Below are positions 8,510 through 17,900 of a DNA stretch of 64,000 bases, piece after piece; position 1 is the first letter of the stretch, and the number at the start of each line of letters is the position of its first letter. Both the position numbers and the translations under genes were made by a program. Source of the DNA: Palleronia pelagia (lineage in GTDB: Bacteria; Pseudomonadota; Alphaproteobacteria; Rhodobacterales; Rhodobacteraceae). The notes below the pieces were generated by a model that saw nothing but the letters and a program-made list of their open reading frames with translations, was not told the DNA's origin and did not search any database. The stretch lies in contig NZ_FOCM01000006.1 of assembly GCF_900110115.1 (NCBI RefSeq), positions 231,001 through 295,000 on the forward strand, written 5' to 3'.

Positions 8510-9388
8510 ATGGCATTCGATGGCTTTTCCGACCAGACACTTTCGCGCCGCGCGATGCAAGCCGAGCTGCTGGACGCCGAGACCGAGCTGAAGCTCGCCT
8601 ACGCGTGGCGGGACGAGCGGGATGAAGCCGCCCTGCATCGCCTGATCACCGCCTATATGCGCCTCGCCATTTCGATGGCCGCGAAGTTCCGCCGCTACGG
8701 CGCGCCGATGAACGACCTGATCCAGGAGGCCGGCCTCGGCCTCATGAAAGCCGCTGACAAGTTCGACCCCGACCGGGGCGTGCGCTTCTCGACCTACGCC
8801 GTCTGGTGGATCAAGGCGTCGATCCAGGACTACGTGATGCGCAACTGGTCCATGGTGCGGACGGGGTCGACCAGCAGCCAAAAGTCGCTCTTCTTCAACC
8901 TGCGTCGCGTGCAGGCCCGTCTCGAGCGCGAAGCCGCGGCCCGGGGCGAACCGCTCGATCGCCACCAGATGCGCCACATGATCTCAGTCGAGGTCGGTGT
9001 GCCGCTGCACGACGTCGAGATGATGGAAGGCCGCCTGGCCGGGTCCGACTTCTCGCTGAATGCGACCCAGTCGACCGAGGACGAGGGCCGCCAGTGGATC
9101 GACGCGCTGGAAGACGATAGTGCACAGGCTGACGAGACTGTCAGCCACCGCAAGGACATCGACACCCTGCGCGAATGGCTCGTGGATGCCATGGGCCAGC
9201 TGAATGAGCGCGAGCAGTTCATCGTCCGCGAACGCAAGCTGCGCGATCAGGCCCGCACGCTGGAAAGCCTCGGCACCGAGCTGGGCCTGTCGAAGGAGCG
9301 GGTTCGCCAACTCGAAGCGGCGGCATTCCAGAAGATGCGCAAGTCGCTCGAGACCCAGTCCGCCGAAGTGCATCACTTCCTCGCGTGA
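8510..9388 (+). CDS. rpoH: RNA polymerase sigma factor RpoH (sigma-32 family, probably RpoHII type)
   Basis: A 292-residue group 3 sigma factor of the heat-shock family. Region 2 contains DLIQEAGLGLMKAADKFDP and the -10-recognising FSTYAVWWIKASIQDYVMRNWS; the RpoH box QKSLFFNLRR is at 124-133; region 4 ends with GLSKERVRQLE. In alphaproteobacteria with two RpoH proteins, RpoHII serves oxidative and singlet-oxygen responses; assignment to that paralogue rests mainly on the alternative-promoter candidate upstream and is tentative. Its stop overlaps the start of chaN (GTGA), and a terminator-like hairpin lies just beyond. Confidence 0.93.
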   Translation: MAFDGFSDQTLSRRAMQAELLDAETELKLAYAWRDERDEAALHRLITAYMRLAISMAAKFRRYGAPMNDLIQEAGLGLMKAADKFDPDRGVRFSTYAVWWIKASIQDYVMRNWSMVRTGSTSSQKSLFFNLRRVQARLEREAAARGEPLDRHQMRHMISVEVGVPLHDVEMMEGRLAGSDFSLNATQSTEDEGRQWIDALEDDSAQADETVSHRKDIDTLREWLVDAMGQLNEREQFIVRERKLRDQARTLESLGTELGLSKERVRQLEAAAFQKMRKSLETQSAEVHHFLA

Positions 9389-10197
9389 ACGCGACACGTT
9401 CGATTTGGGCCGCCCTGTTCCTCGGGGCGGCCTTTTCCGTTGCGGCGGCGCAGGCGCAGAACGCGCCGGATGTGCCGCTGGACGCGGATATCGTGGTGAT
9501 GGGCGAGTTGCACGATATCGCGCTGCACCATGAAAACCAGTCCGCGTGGGTGACCCGCATGGCACCGGCGGCGGTCGTTTTCGAGATGCTGCCGCCCGAG
9601 CTTGCCGAAATCGCCGAGGACATGCGCGGGGCGGAGACCGAGGCGCTGGGCGCCGCGCTGGCTTGGGAAGAACGGGGTTGGCCCGATTTCCCGAGCTATC
9701 ATCCGATCTTCACGGCGCTTGGCGAGGCGCGCATCTACGGTGCCGAAGTCCCGCGCGATGACCTTTCGCGCGCCGTGTCCCAAGGGGCGGCGGCGGTCTT
9801 CGGCGACGGGGCGGAGCGTTTCCTGCTGGATCTGGACCTTCCGCTGGAAGAGCAGACGCTGCGCGAGGATCTGCAGGACCGCGCCCATTGCGGGCTGATG
9901 CCGCCCGAGATGCTTCCCGGCATGGTGGAGGTGCAGCGCCTGCGCGACGCCGTGCTGGCGCGCACGGCGCTGACCGCGCTGAACGAGACCGGCGGTCCGG
10001 TCGCGGTCATCACCGGCAACGGCCACGCGCGGACCGACTGGGGGGTGCCCGCGTACCTGCGGGCGGCCGATCCGGACGTCACGGTGCACGCCATCGGGCA
10101 GGTCCTGCCGGATGACGAGGCCATGCCCTTCGACACGCGCCTGTCCTTCGCGGTGGACCTGTCCCATCGCGGCGATCCCTGCGATGCGCTGCGCTGA
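9385..10197 (+). CDS. ChaN family exported protein
   Basis: A 270-residue ChaN-like protein, a family of haem-binding or haem-regulated periplasmic proteins with a TIKI/erythromycin-esterase-like fold. The family motif GELHD follows a Sec signal peptide (cleavage near AAAQAQ); there is no lipobox cysteine, so it is likely soluble rather than lipidated. The C-terminal GPVAVITGNGHARTDWGVP matches the conserved end of the family. The start is a GTG at 9385 overlapping the rpoH stop. The signal-peptide codons contain a terminator-like hairpin, suggesting coupled expression. Confidence 0.78.
   Translation: MNATRSIWAALFLGAAFSVAAAQAQNAPDVPLDADIVVMGELHDIALHHENQSAWVTRMAPAAVVFEMLPPELAEIAEDMRGAETEALGAALAWEERGWPDFPSYHPIFTALGEARIYGAEVPRDDLSRAVSQGAAAVFGDGAERFLLDLDLPLEEQTLREDLQDRAHCGLMPPEMLPGMVEVQRLRDAVLARTALTALNETGGPVAVITGNGHARTDWGVPAYLRAADPDVTVHAIGQVLPDDEAMPFDTRLSFAVDLSHRGDPCDALR
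9408..9436 (+). terminator. Terminator-like hairpin after rpoH, inside the 5' end of chaN
   Basis: GGCCGCCC (9408-9415) can pair perfectly with GGGCGGCC (9425-9432) across a 9-base loop and is followed by TTTT (9433-9436). It begins 20 bases after the rpoH stop, where an intrinsic terminator would be expected, yet it lies in the signal-peptide codons of the chaN frame. The T run is short. Confidence 0.5.
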
Positions 10198-10240
10198 GCG
10201 GCTGGACGCCATCGCCCCCCCGGCCTAGGGTCACGCCGAC

Positions 10241-11464
10241 ATGCTGGACGGCAAGCACATTCTCCTGATCGTGGGTGGCGGAATCGCCGCCTACAAGACG
10301 CTCGACCTGATCCGCCGCCTGCGCGACCGGGGCGCCGAGGTCACGCCGGTGCTGACCCGGGCGGGCGCGGAATTCGTCACGCCCCTGTCGATCAGCGCGC
10401 TGGCCGGGCGCAAGGTCTATTCCGACCTGTGGGACCTCACCGACGAGGCCGAGATGGGGCATATCCAGCTGAGCCGCGTGGCCGACCTGGTGGTCGTCGC
10501 GCCCGCCACCGCCGACCTGATGGCGAAGATGGCGCAGGGGCACGCGGACGACCTGGCATCGACCCTGCTGCTGGCCACCGACACGCCGGTCCTGGTCGCG
10601 CCGGCCATGAATGTCCGGATGTGGGAGCATCCGGCCACCCAGCGCAACCTGGCCACGCTGGCCTCGGACGGCATCGCCCGCGTCGGCCCGAACGCCGGCG
10701 GCATGGCCTGCGGCGAATACGGCCCCGGTCGCATGGCCGAGGTCCCCGAGATCATCGCGGCGATCGAGACGCGCCTGGGCGGCGGGCCGCTGTCTGGGCG
10801 GCACGTGATCGTCACCTCGGGCCCGACGCACGAGCCCATCGACCCCGTCCGCTACATCGCCAACCGGTCCTCGGGCGCGCAGGGCAGCGCCATCGCCGCC
10901 GCGCTGCGGGACCTGGGCGCACGGGTCAGCTTCGTCACGGGGCCCGCGACAGCCGCGCCGCCGCAGGGTGTCGACGTGATCGCCGTGGAAACGGCGCAGC
11001 AGATGCTCGACGCGGTCGAGGCCGCGCTGCCCGCCGACGCGGCCGTCTTCGCCGCGGCCGTGGCCGACTGGCGCGTCACCGGTGCCGCCGCGCAGAAGAT
11101 GAAGAAGGGCCCCGCCGGTATGCCCCAACTGGCGCTGGCCGAGAATCCCGACATCCTGGCCACCGTGTCCGCCAAGGGCGCGGATCGACCTGCGCTCGTG
11201 GTGGGCTTCGCGGCCGAGACGGAGAACGTGATCGAACACGCCACCGCCAAGCGCCTGCGCAAGGGCTGCGACTGGATCGTCGCCAACGACGTGTCCGAGG
11301 GCACGGGGATCATGGGCGGGACCGAGAACGCGGTGACCCTGATCTCGGCGGACGGCGCCGAGGCCTGGCCGCGCGACAGCAAGGCCGCCGTGGCGCGGAA
11401 GCTGGCGCAGCGCATCGCGGACCACCTTTCTGTCGGCCAGGCGCAAGGGTCGGCGGCGGAATGA
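10241..11464 (+). CDS. coaBC: Bifunctional phosphopantothenoylcysteine decarboxylase / phosphopantothenate--cysteine ligase
   Basis: A 407-residue fused CoaBC, which adds cysteine to 4'-phosphopantothenate and decarboxylates the product in coenzyme A synthesis. The N-terminal FMN-binding CoaC domain has [16 protein letters not shown] and the [16 protein letters not shown] active-site stretch. The CoaB domain starts near residue 185 with [26 protein letters not shown] sequence and contains AAVADWR and the KMKKGP loop. Full length. It overlaps dut by ATGA. Confidence 0.96.
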   Translation: MLDGKHILLIVGGGIAAYKTLDLIRRLRDRGAEVTPVLTRAGAEFVTPLSISALAGRKVYSDLWDLTDEAEMGHIQLSRVADLVVVAPATADLMAKMAQGHADDLASTLLLATDTPVLVAPAMNVRMWEHPATQRNLATLASDGIARVGPNAGGMACGEYGPGRMAEVPEIIAAIETRLGGGPLSGRHVIVTSGPTHEPIDPVRYIANRSSGAQGSAIAAALRDLGARVSFVTGPATAAPPQGVDVIAVETAQQMLDAVEAALPADAAVFAAAVADWRVTGAAAQKMKKGPAGMPQLALAENPDILATVSAKGADRPALVVGFAAETENVIEHATAKRLRKGCDWIVANDVSEGTGIMGGTENAVTLISADGAEAWPRDSKAAVARKLAQRIADHLSVGQAQGSAAE

Positions 11465-11934
11465 CCGACAGGATCGACGTCAGAATATGGCGGCTCGGCA
11501 CCGCCGACCCCGCCATCGCGCTGCCAGACTATGCCAGCGCCGGGGCAGCGGGTGCCGACCTGCGCGCCAACTTTCCGGCCGCGGCGCGCGACGAGGGGCT
11601 GAGCCTTGGCCCCATGGAGCGCGCGCTCGTGCCCACCGGGCTGGCCGTCGCGCTGCCCGACGGGTTCGAGATGCAGATCCGTCCCCGCTCGGGCCTCGCT
11701 TTGCGGCATGGCCTGACGCTGCTGAACACGCCTGGCACCGTCGATGCCGACTACCGGGGCGAGGTCGGGGTGCTGATGGTCAACCTCGGGGCCACGCCGG
11801 TCACGATCACCCACGGCATGCGGATCGCGCAGGCGGTGGTGGCGCCGGTGGTGCAGGCCGGGTTCACCGAGACCAACAGCCTCGACGACACCGATCGCGG
11901 CACGGGCGGCTTCGGATCCACAGGGGTCGACTGA
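11461..11934 (+). CDS. dut: dUTP diphosphatase
   Basis: A 157-residue trimeric dUTPase, which hydrolyses dUTP to dUMP and pyrophosphate. The five family motifs are present: [16 protein letters not shown], the uridine-binding [20 protein letters not shown], and the glycine-rich P-loop-like tail [10 protein letters not shown]. The start overlaps the coaBC stop and the stop overlaps the ThiF-like gene start (TGATG). The coaBC-dut order is common in alphaproteobacteria. Confidence 0.96.
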   Translation: MTDRIDVRIWRLGTADPAIALPDYASAGAAGADLRANFPAAARDEGLSLGPMERALVPTGLAVALPDGFEMQIRPRSGLALRHGLTLLNTPGTVDADYRGEVGVLMVNLGATPVTITHGMRIAQAVVAPVVQAGFTETNSLDDTDRGTGGFGSTGVD

Positions 11935-12965
11935 TGCTCATCGTCCTGATCATCGCGGGCGCGCTGTGGTGGTGGACCGGGCGCAAGGGATGGCCGACGC
12001 AGCCGCGCCTTCTGCTGCTGGGCCTGCTTTACGTCACCGTGCTGGCGCTGACGCTGATTCCCGGGCCGCTTCGTCAACTGCTGGGCGGCTCCACCGGCGA
12101 ATGGCTGGTGGTGGGCGGCATCGGCGCGCTGGTCGCAGCTTACGGGTTGGGTCTCAGCCGTCTGCGCAAGCGTGTCCGGCCCGAGAACCGCCCGAAAGAG
12201 CAGCCCACCGGCACCTTCGCCCCGGGCGAGCTGGATCGCTACGCCCGCCACGTGGTGCTGCGCGAGATCGGCGGCACGGGACAGAAGCGGCTGAAACAGG
12301 CGCGGGTGCTGGTGGTCGGCGCGGGTGGTCTTGGCAGCCCGGCGATGCTGTACCTCGCGGCCGCTGGCGTGGGCACCATCGGGGTCATCGACGACGACCG
12401 CGTCGAGGCCACCAACCTGCAACGCCAGGTGATCCACGCCGACGCGCGGATCGGGATGCCCAAGGTGGTCTCGGCCGAGGCCGCGATGAAGGCGGTGAAC
12501 CCCTTTGTCGAGGTGAAGCCGTATCACCGGCGCCTGGACGCGGACATCGCCGGTGACCTTGTCGCCGACTACGATCTCGTCTTGGACGGCTGCGATGATT
12601 TCGGGACGCGGCGGGCGGTCAACGCGGCCTGCGTCGCGGCGGGCGTGCCTTTGGTCTCGGGTGCGCTGTCCCCGTGGGAGGGGCAGGTGTCGGTGTTCGA
12701 AGGGCGCGGCGACGTGCCCTGTTATGCGTGCGTTTTCCCCAAGGCACCGGCGCCGGGCCAGTCGGCCACCTGCGCCGAGGCGGGCGTGCTGGGTCCGCTG
12801 CCGGGGATCGTCGGGTCGATGATGGCGTCCGAGGCGGTGAAGGTGCTGACCGGCGCGGGCGAGCCCCTGCGCGGGCGCATGGCGATCCACGACGCGCTTT
12901 ACGTCGAGAACCGGACGATCACCCTGTCGCGCCGGGCCGACTGCGCCGTCTGCGGCAAGACGTGA
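11934..12965 (+). CDS. Membrane-anchored MoeB/ThiF/HesA family adenylyltransferase (E1-like)
   Basis: A 343-residue E1-like protein. The first about 75 residues hold two or three hydrophobic segments (one at the N-terminus, then LLLLGLLYVTVLALTLIPG, then WLVVGGIGALVAAYGLGL), followed by a basic linker, so the catalytic domain is probably tethered to the inner membrane, facing the cytosol. That domain is complete: GAGGLGSP nucleotide loop, DDDRVEATNLQRQ, a catalytic-cysteine segment SATCAEAGVLG and two zinc CxxC pairs (CYAC, CAVCG). Such enzymes adenylate the C-terminal Gly-Gly of ThiS/MoaD-like sulfur carriers; no carrier gene is nearby. The membrane segment is the unusual part. Confidence 0.87.
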   Translation: MLIVLIIAGALWWWTGRKGWPTQPRLLLLGLLYVTVLALTLIPGPLRQLLGGSTGEWLVVGGIGALVAAYGLGLSRLRKRVRPENRPKEQPTGTFAPGELDRYARHVVLREIGGTGQKRLKQARVLVVGAGGLGSPAMLYLAAAGVGTIGVIDDDRVEATNLQRQVIHADARIGMPKVVSAEAAMKAVNPFVEVKPYHRRLDADIAGDLVADYDLVLDGCDDFGTRRAVNAACVAAGVPLVSGALSPWEGQVSVFEGRGDVPCYACVFPKAPAPGQSATCAEAGVLGPLPGIVGSMMASEAVKVLTGAGEPLRGRMAIHDALYVENRTITLSRRADCAVCGKT

Positions 12966-13037
12966 TCGGCGCGCGGCGGGGTTGCAGCCCACCGCCATGC
13001 GCGGTCTGATCGCCCAATGCCATTCAGGAGAACGCCC

Positions 13038-13826
13038 ATGAAACCCGTGATTCTTGCCGCCGCCCTTGGCGTGCTCGCCGTCCCCGCCCTTGCCGGGTCG
13101 CACCTGCCTGACCTCGACGGTCGCGAAGTCGTCGTCGTGACCGAAAACGCCTATCCGCCGCTGCAATACATCAAGCCCAGCACGGGCGAGGCCGTGGGCT
13201 GGGAATACGACGCCATGGCCGAGATCGCCGAGCGCATCAACATCGATGTCAGCTACGAGAACACCAGCTGGGACGCGATGATCCCGGCCATCTCGAACGC
13301 GCAGTACGACATGGGAATGACCGGGATCACCATCCGCGACGACCGGGCCGAGGTGGTGGATTTCTCGGATCCCTACATGCGCTCGGAAATGGTGATGCTG
13401 GTGGCCGCGGGCGAGGATCGGTTTTCCACGGCCGAGGAATTCGCCGCGAACGAGGACCTGCTGATCGGCACCCAGCCGGGCACCACGCCCTTCTACGTGG
13501 GCATCTACGAGGTGCTGGACGGGGACGAGCAGAACCCCCGCATGCGCCTGTTCGAGACCTTCGGTGCGGCGGTGCAGGCCCTGCGGATCGGCGATATCGA
13601 CCTGGTTCTGACCGACGGCACGGCCGGGCAGGGCTACGTCGCGGCCTCCAACGGTGCGCTCGAGATCATCGGCGAAAAGCTCGGGACCGAGGATTTCGGC
13701 TTCATCTTCCCCAAGGGCAGTGACCTTGTCGCGCCGATCAACGCCGCCATCGCCGACATGCGCGAGGACGGGACGATCGAGGCGCTGAACCAGAAGTGGT
13801 TCGTCGACACGCCCCTGGGCCAATAG
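13038..13826 (+). CDS. Amino-acid-type ABC transporter substrate-binding protein
   Basis: A 262-residue periplasmic binding protein of family 3 (polar amino acid/opine type). It has a Sec signal peptide cleaved near ALAGS, the family segment ENAYPPLQY, and the ligand-pocket stretches [25 protein letters not shown] (shown here in part) and [18 protein letters not shown] lies 7 bases before the ATG. The permease gene follows with a single TAG-GTG junction, so the two form an operon. Confidence 0.9.
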   Translation: MKPVILAAALGVLAVPALAGSHLPDLDGREVVVVTENAYPPLQYIKPSTGEAVGWEYDAMAEIAERINIDVSYENTSWDAMIPAISNAQYDMGMTGITIRDDRAEVVDFSDPYMRSEMVMLVAAGEDRFSTAEEFAANEDLLIGTQPGTTPFYVGIYEVLDGDEQNPRMRLFETFGAAVQALRIGDIDLVLTDGTAGQGYVAASNGALEIIGEKLGTEDFGFIFPKGSDLVAPINAAIADMREDGTIEALNQKWFVDTPLGQ

Positions 13827-14594
13827 GTGCAAACGCGCGGCGACTTCCCGTGGTGGCTGGTCGCCGCCTCTGCCCTCGGGCTTTATTTCCTGTGGCGGAT
13901 CGTCTCGGACGATCTGTATTCGCAGGTCCTGACGACCCTGTCGCGGGGCGTGGCGATCACGCTGTTCGTCACGGTCGTGGGCTTTGCGCTGGCGTCGCTG
14001 CTGGGCCTGCTGCTGGCGCTGGGATCGACGGCGCGCTGGATGGTGGTGCGGCAGGCCGTGCGCTTCTACGTGGAGATCGTGCGCGGCATCCCGATACTCG
14101 TGCTGCTGCTGTATGTGGCCTTCGTGCTGGCGCCGTTCCTGGTCGAACTTTGGAACCTCATCGGCCTGCCCGAGGCGCGCACCCGTGACTTCCCGCTGAT
14201 CTGGCGGGCCATCCTCGCGCTGGTGATCGGCTATTCCGCGTTCATTGCCGAGGTGTTCCGCGCCGGATTGCTGAGCGTCGATCCCGGCCAGATCGAAGCG
14301 GCCAAGGCGCTGGGGCTGAGCTCGTGGCAGCGGTTCCGGCTGATCGTGCTGCCCCAGGCGATCAAGACGATCCTGCCGCCGCTGGGCAACGACTTCATCG
14401 CGATGATCAAGGATTCCAGCCTCGTCTCGGTGCTGGGCGTGCTGGACATCACGCAACTGGGCAAGGTCACCGCCGCCGGGAACTTCCGCTATTTCGAGAC
14501 CTACAACGTCGTGGCGTTCCTGTACCTCGCCATGACCATCGGGCTGTCGTTGTTGCTCAGACGGCTCGAGCGGCAACTGAACCGCAAGCCCTGA
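13827..14594 (+). CDS. Amino-acid-type ABC transporter permease
   Basis: A 255-residue inner-membrane permease of the HisM/GlnP type with about five membrane segments. The EAA loop that contacts the ATPase is visible (AAKALGLSSWQRFRLIVLPQA region), and the conserved IVRGIPILVLLLY lies upstream. The GTG start directly follows the stop of the binding-protein gene. Only one permease is encoded and there is no ATP-binding subunit in the window, so the transporter must borrow or have a distant ATPase. Confidence 0.9.
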   Translation: MQTRGDFPWWLVAASALGLYFLWRIVSDDLYSQVLTTLSRGVAITLFVTVVGFALASLLGLLLALGSTARWMVVRQAVRFYVEIVRGIPILVLLLYVAFVLAPFLVELWNLIGLPEARTRDFPLIWRAILALVIGYSAFIAEVFRAGLLSVDPGQIEAAKALGLSSWQRFRLIVLPQAIKTILPPLGNDFIAMIKDSSLVSVLGVLDITQLGKVTAAGNFRYFETYNVVAFLYLAMTIGLSLLLRRLERQLNRKP

Positions 14595-14658
14595 CGGGGT
14601 AGCCAAGCGGCGCGTTGCACCATAGCTCTTGTCACAGACCCCGATCAGGAGCCGATAC

Positions 14659-16686
14659 GTGACGAACCCCCTTTTGCAAGATTGGACCACGCCGTACGAG
14701 ATGACGCCCTTCGGCGACATCACCGACGATCACTTCGAAGAGGCGGTGGATGCCGCGCTGGACGAGGCGCGCGCCAACGTGGCCGCCATCGCCGACAGCG
14801 ACGCGGCCCCGACCTTCGCCAACACGATCGAGGCGCTGGAGCGTGCGGACGAGACGTTGGGCCGCGTGCTGGGCGTTTTCTACACGCTGGCGGGAACCGA
14901 CGCGAACGACCGGCGCGAGGCGCTGAGCCGCGCATTTTCGCCCAAGCTGTCGGCCTACGGCTCGGAAATCGCGTCGAACGTGGCGCTGTTCGCCCGGATC
15001 GAGACGCTGTGGCAGGACCGCGATACGCTGGACCTGACCGACGAGCAGGCGCGCCTGCTGTATCTGACCCGCCGGTCCTTCGTGCGCCGCGGCGCCGAGC
15101 TGGACGGCATCGCCAAGGACCGACTGGCGCAGGTCATGGAACGGCTGGGCGCGCTGGGCGTCCAGTTCAGCCAGAACCTGCTGGCCGATGAACGCGAATG
15201 GGTGATGGAACTGGGCGACGACGACCTGGACGGGCTGCCCGAGTGGCTCGTCGAGGCCGCGCGCGCCGCGGGCGAGGAGAAGGGCCGCAAGGGTCCGGTC
15301 ATCACCCTCTCGCGGTCGCTGATCGTGCCGTTTCTGCAATTCTCGTCCCGCCGCGACCTGCGCGAGGCCGCCCATAGCGCCTGGACAGCGCGCGGCGCCA
15401 ATGGCGGTTCCACCGACAACCGCGACATCGCCGCCGAGATCCTTGCCCTGCGCGAGGAACGGGCGGGATTGCTCGGCTATGACAGCTTCGCCGAGTTCAA
15501 GCTCGAGACCGAGATGGCGGGCACGCCCGCAGCGGTGCGCGACCTGCTGATGAAGGTCTGGGAGCCCGCGCGCGCCAAGGCGGTCGAGGACCAGCAGCGC
15601 CTGTCCGCGATGATGCACAACGACGGCGTCAACGGCGAGCTCGAGCCCTGGGACTGGCGCTATTACTCGGAAAAGCGCCGCGCGGAGGAACACGATCTCG
15701 ATGACAGCGCGCTGAAGCCCTACCTGCAACTCGACCGGATGATCGAGGCGGCGATGGATTGCGCCAACCGCCTGTTCGGGCTGGAATTCGCGCCGGTGGA
15801 CGTGCCGCTTTACCACCCGGATGTCCGCGCGTGGGAGGTCACGCGCGACGGGCGGCACATGGCCATCTTCCTCGGTGACTATTTCGCGCGCGGGTCGAAG
15901 CGGTCGGGTGCGTGGTGTTCGGCCATGCGGTCGCAGCAGAAGCTGGCGGGCGACATCCGGCCCATCGTGATGAATGTCTGCAACTTCGCCAAGCCGCCCA
16001 AGGGCAAACCCGCGCTGCTGAGCTACGACGATGCGCGTACGTTGTTTCACGAGTTCGGCCATGCCTTGCACCAGATGCTGTCCGACGTGACCTACGAGTC
16101 GATCAGCGGCACCAGCGTGGCGCGGGATTTCGTCGAACTGCCCAGCCAGCTTTACGAGCATTGGCTGGAGGTGCCCGAGGTGCTCGAGAAATATGCCACC
16201 CACGCCGAGACGGGCGAGGCGATGCCGCGCGAGATGCTCGACCGGCTGTTGGCCGCGAACACCTATGACATGGGCTTCAGCACCGTCGAATACGTGGGTT
16301 CGGCGCTGGTCGATCTCGAGTTCCACGCCGGCGAGGCGCCCGAGGATCCCATGGCGTTCCAGGCCGAGGTGCTGGACGGGATCGAGATGCCGCGCGCCAT
16401 CGGCATGCGCCACGCCACGCCGCATTTCGCCCATGTCTTCTCGGGCGACGGGTATTCGTCCGGCTACTACAGCTACATGTGGTCCGAGGTGATGGATGCC
16501 GATGCCTTCGCCGCCTTCAAGGAAGCGGGCGGCCCCTTCGACGCCGAGACCGCGCAGAAGCTGGAACGTCACATCCTCAGCGCCGGCGGCAGCCAGGACG
16601 CGCAGGAGGCCTATGTCGCGTTTCGCGGGCGGATGCCCGGGGTCGACGCGCTGCTGAAGGGCAGGGGGCTGGACGACGCGGCCTGA
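14659..16686 (+). CDS. M3 family oligopeptidase (PrlC/Dcp type)
   Basis: A 675-residue cytosolic zinc oligopeptidase of family M3. The zinc motif is in TLFHEFGHALHQML (HEFGH), with the downstream third ligand region DFVELPSQLYEHW, and the C-terminal GYSSGYYSYMWSEVM typical of the family. The start is taken as GTG 14659 because AGGAG sits 7 bases before it. Family M3 enzymes trim short peptides, which suits a position next to an amino-acid transporter. Confidence 0.93.
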   Translation: MTNPLLQDWTTPYEMTPFGDITDDHFEEAVDAALDEARANVAAIADSDAAPTFANTIEALERADETLGRVLGVFYTLAGTDANDRREALSRAFSPKLSAYGSEIASNVALFARIETLWQDRDTLDLTDEQARLLYLTRRSFVRRGAELDGIAKDRLAQVMERLGALGVQFSQNLLADEREWVMELGDDDLDGLPEWLVEAARAAGEEKGRKGPVITLSRSLIVPFLQFSSRRDLREAAHSAWTARGANGGSTDNRDIAAEILALREERAGLLGYDSFAEFKLETEMAGTPAAVRDLLMKVWEPARAKAVEDQQRLSAMMHNDGVNGELEPWDWRYYSEKRRAEEHDLDDSALKPYLQLDRMIEAAMDCANRLFGLEFAPVDVPLYHPDVRAWEVTRDGRHMAIFLGDYFARGSKRSGAWCSAMRSQQKLAGDIRPIVMNVCNFAKPPKGKPALLSYDDARTLFHEFGHALHQMLSDVTYESISGTSVARDFVELPSQLYEHWLEVPEVLEKYATHAETGEAMPREMLDRLLAANTYDMGFSTVEYVGSALVDLEFHAGEAPEDPMAFQAEVLDGIEMPRAIGMRHATPHFAHVFSGDGYSSGYYSYMWSEVMDADAFAAFKEAGGPFDAETAQKLERHILSAGGSQDAQEAYVAFRGRMPGVDALLKGRGLDDAA

Positions 16687-16760
16687 CGGCGGGGCGGTAA
16701 CGGCTCTGGTGCGCGGGCCGCCGCGCGCCTAGGCTTGGCCAACGCGCGAGGGAGGCCACC

Positions 16761-17852
16761 ATGCCGAAGATCACCGGGGTCGACGCCCGCCTGTACAACA
16801 TCCCGCTGGACGAGGTGCTGGAGGACGCCAAGCACGGCGCCCACAGCCATTTCCACCTGGTCACCGCGGCCGTGCGGCTGGACGACGGCTCGGAAGGGAC
16901 GGGCTACACCTATACCGGCGGGCGCGGCGGCCATTCCATCCTGGCGATGATCGAGCACGATCTCGCGCCGTGGCTCGTCGGGCAGGACGGCGCCGACCCC
17001 GAGGCGCTGCATGATGCCATGCAGTGGCACATGCATTACGTCGCGCGTGGCGGGGTGGCGAGCTTCGCGATCTCGGCGGTGGATATCGCGCTGTGGGATG
17101 CGAAGGGGCGGGGCAGCGGGCAATCGCTGTTGCAGATGGCCGGCGGGCACGCCGACCGCTGCCATGCCTACGCGGGCGGGATCGATCTGAATTTCACGCT
17201 TGAGAAATTGCAGCGCCAGACCGAGGGCTACCTGTCGCACGGCTTCACCGCCATCAAGATCAAGGTCGGGCGCCCGAAACTGGAAGACGACTTGGCGCGG
17301 CTGACCGCCATCCGCGCGATGCTGGGGCCGGACCGTCCTCTGATGGCCGACGCCAACTATGCCCTGAGCGTGGAGGAGGCCATTGCCGCGGCGCGCGCGT
17401 TCCAGCCGCTGGATCTCATGTGGTTCGAGGAGCCGACTATCCCCGACGACTACAAGGGATACGGGCGCATCGCGGCCGAGACGGGCATGCCGCTGGCCAT
17501 GGGTGAAAACCTGCACACGATCCACGAGTTCGAATTCGCCTTCGCCGAGGCGGGGCTGAGCTATGTGCAGCCGGATGCAAGTAATTGCGGCGGGATCACC
17601 GGGTGGCTGCGGGTCGCCGCGCTGGCAAAGCAACACGGCATCCCGGCCTGTTCCCACGGGATGCAGGAACTGCATGTCAGCCTCGTTTCGGCCCAGCCCA
17701 ATGCGGGCTGGCTCGAGGCGCACAGCTTTCCCATCGACCGCTACACGCATCGCCCCCTGGCACTGGAGGACGGGCTGGCGGTGGCGCCGGACGTGCCGGG
17801 CATCGGGGTCACGTTCGACCGCGAAAAGCTTGCGGCGGCCCACGAAGCGTAG
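16761..17852 (+). CDS. Mandelate racemase / muconate lactonizing enzyme family protein
   Basis: A 363-residue enolase-superfamily enzyme. Catalytic elements are present: the KIKVG motif with the second-strand lysine base, metal ligands in [14 protein letters not shown] and MGENLHT, and a C-terminal conserved segment around SHGMQELH that may carry the opposing base. The reaction is abstraction of a proton alpha to a carboxylate, as in sugar acid dehydratases or racemases; the exact substrate is not predictable. A GGAGG precedes the ATG. It converges with the sulfate activation gene. Confidence 0.88.
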   Translation: MPKITGVDARLYNIPLDEVLEDAKHGAHSHFHLVTAAVRLDDGSEGTGYTYTGGRGGHSILAMIEHDLAPWLVGQDGADPEALHDAMQWHMHYVARGGVASFAISAVDIALWDAKGRGSGQSLLQMAGGHADRCHAYAGGIDLNFTLEKLQRQTEGYLSHGFTAIKIKVGRPKLEDDLARLTAIRAMLGPDRPLMADANYALSVEEAIAAARAFQPLDLMWFEEPTIPDDYKGYGRIAAETGMPLAMGENLHTIHEFEFAFAEAGLSYVQPDASNCGGITGWLRVAALAKQHGIPACSHGMQELHVSLVSAQPNAGWLEAHSFPIDRYTHRPLALEDGLAVAPDVPGIGVTFDREKLAAAHEA

Positions 17853-17871
17853 GCCGCCGCAGCGTTTATCG

Positions 17872-17891
17872 GGCCGGCGGGATCACCGGCC
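17872..17891. terminator. Weak hairpin between convergent genes
   Basis: GGCCGG (17872-17877) can pair with CCGGCC (17886-17891) across 8 bases in the 48-base gap between the enolase-superfamily gene and the sat-cysC ORF. There is no T run on either side, so a terminator role is uncertain. Confidence 0.25.
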
Positions 17892-17900
17892 AGGGCCAGT

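Noticed and set aside
11751..14723. A very long open frame on the minus strand antisense to dut, thiF-like and ABC genes
   Set aside because: It is a by-product of GC-rich codon bias: the translated sequence is rich in His, Arg, Gln and Gly without domains, while the plus-strand genes have clear motifs throughout.
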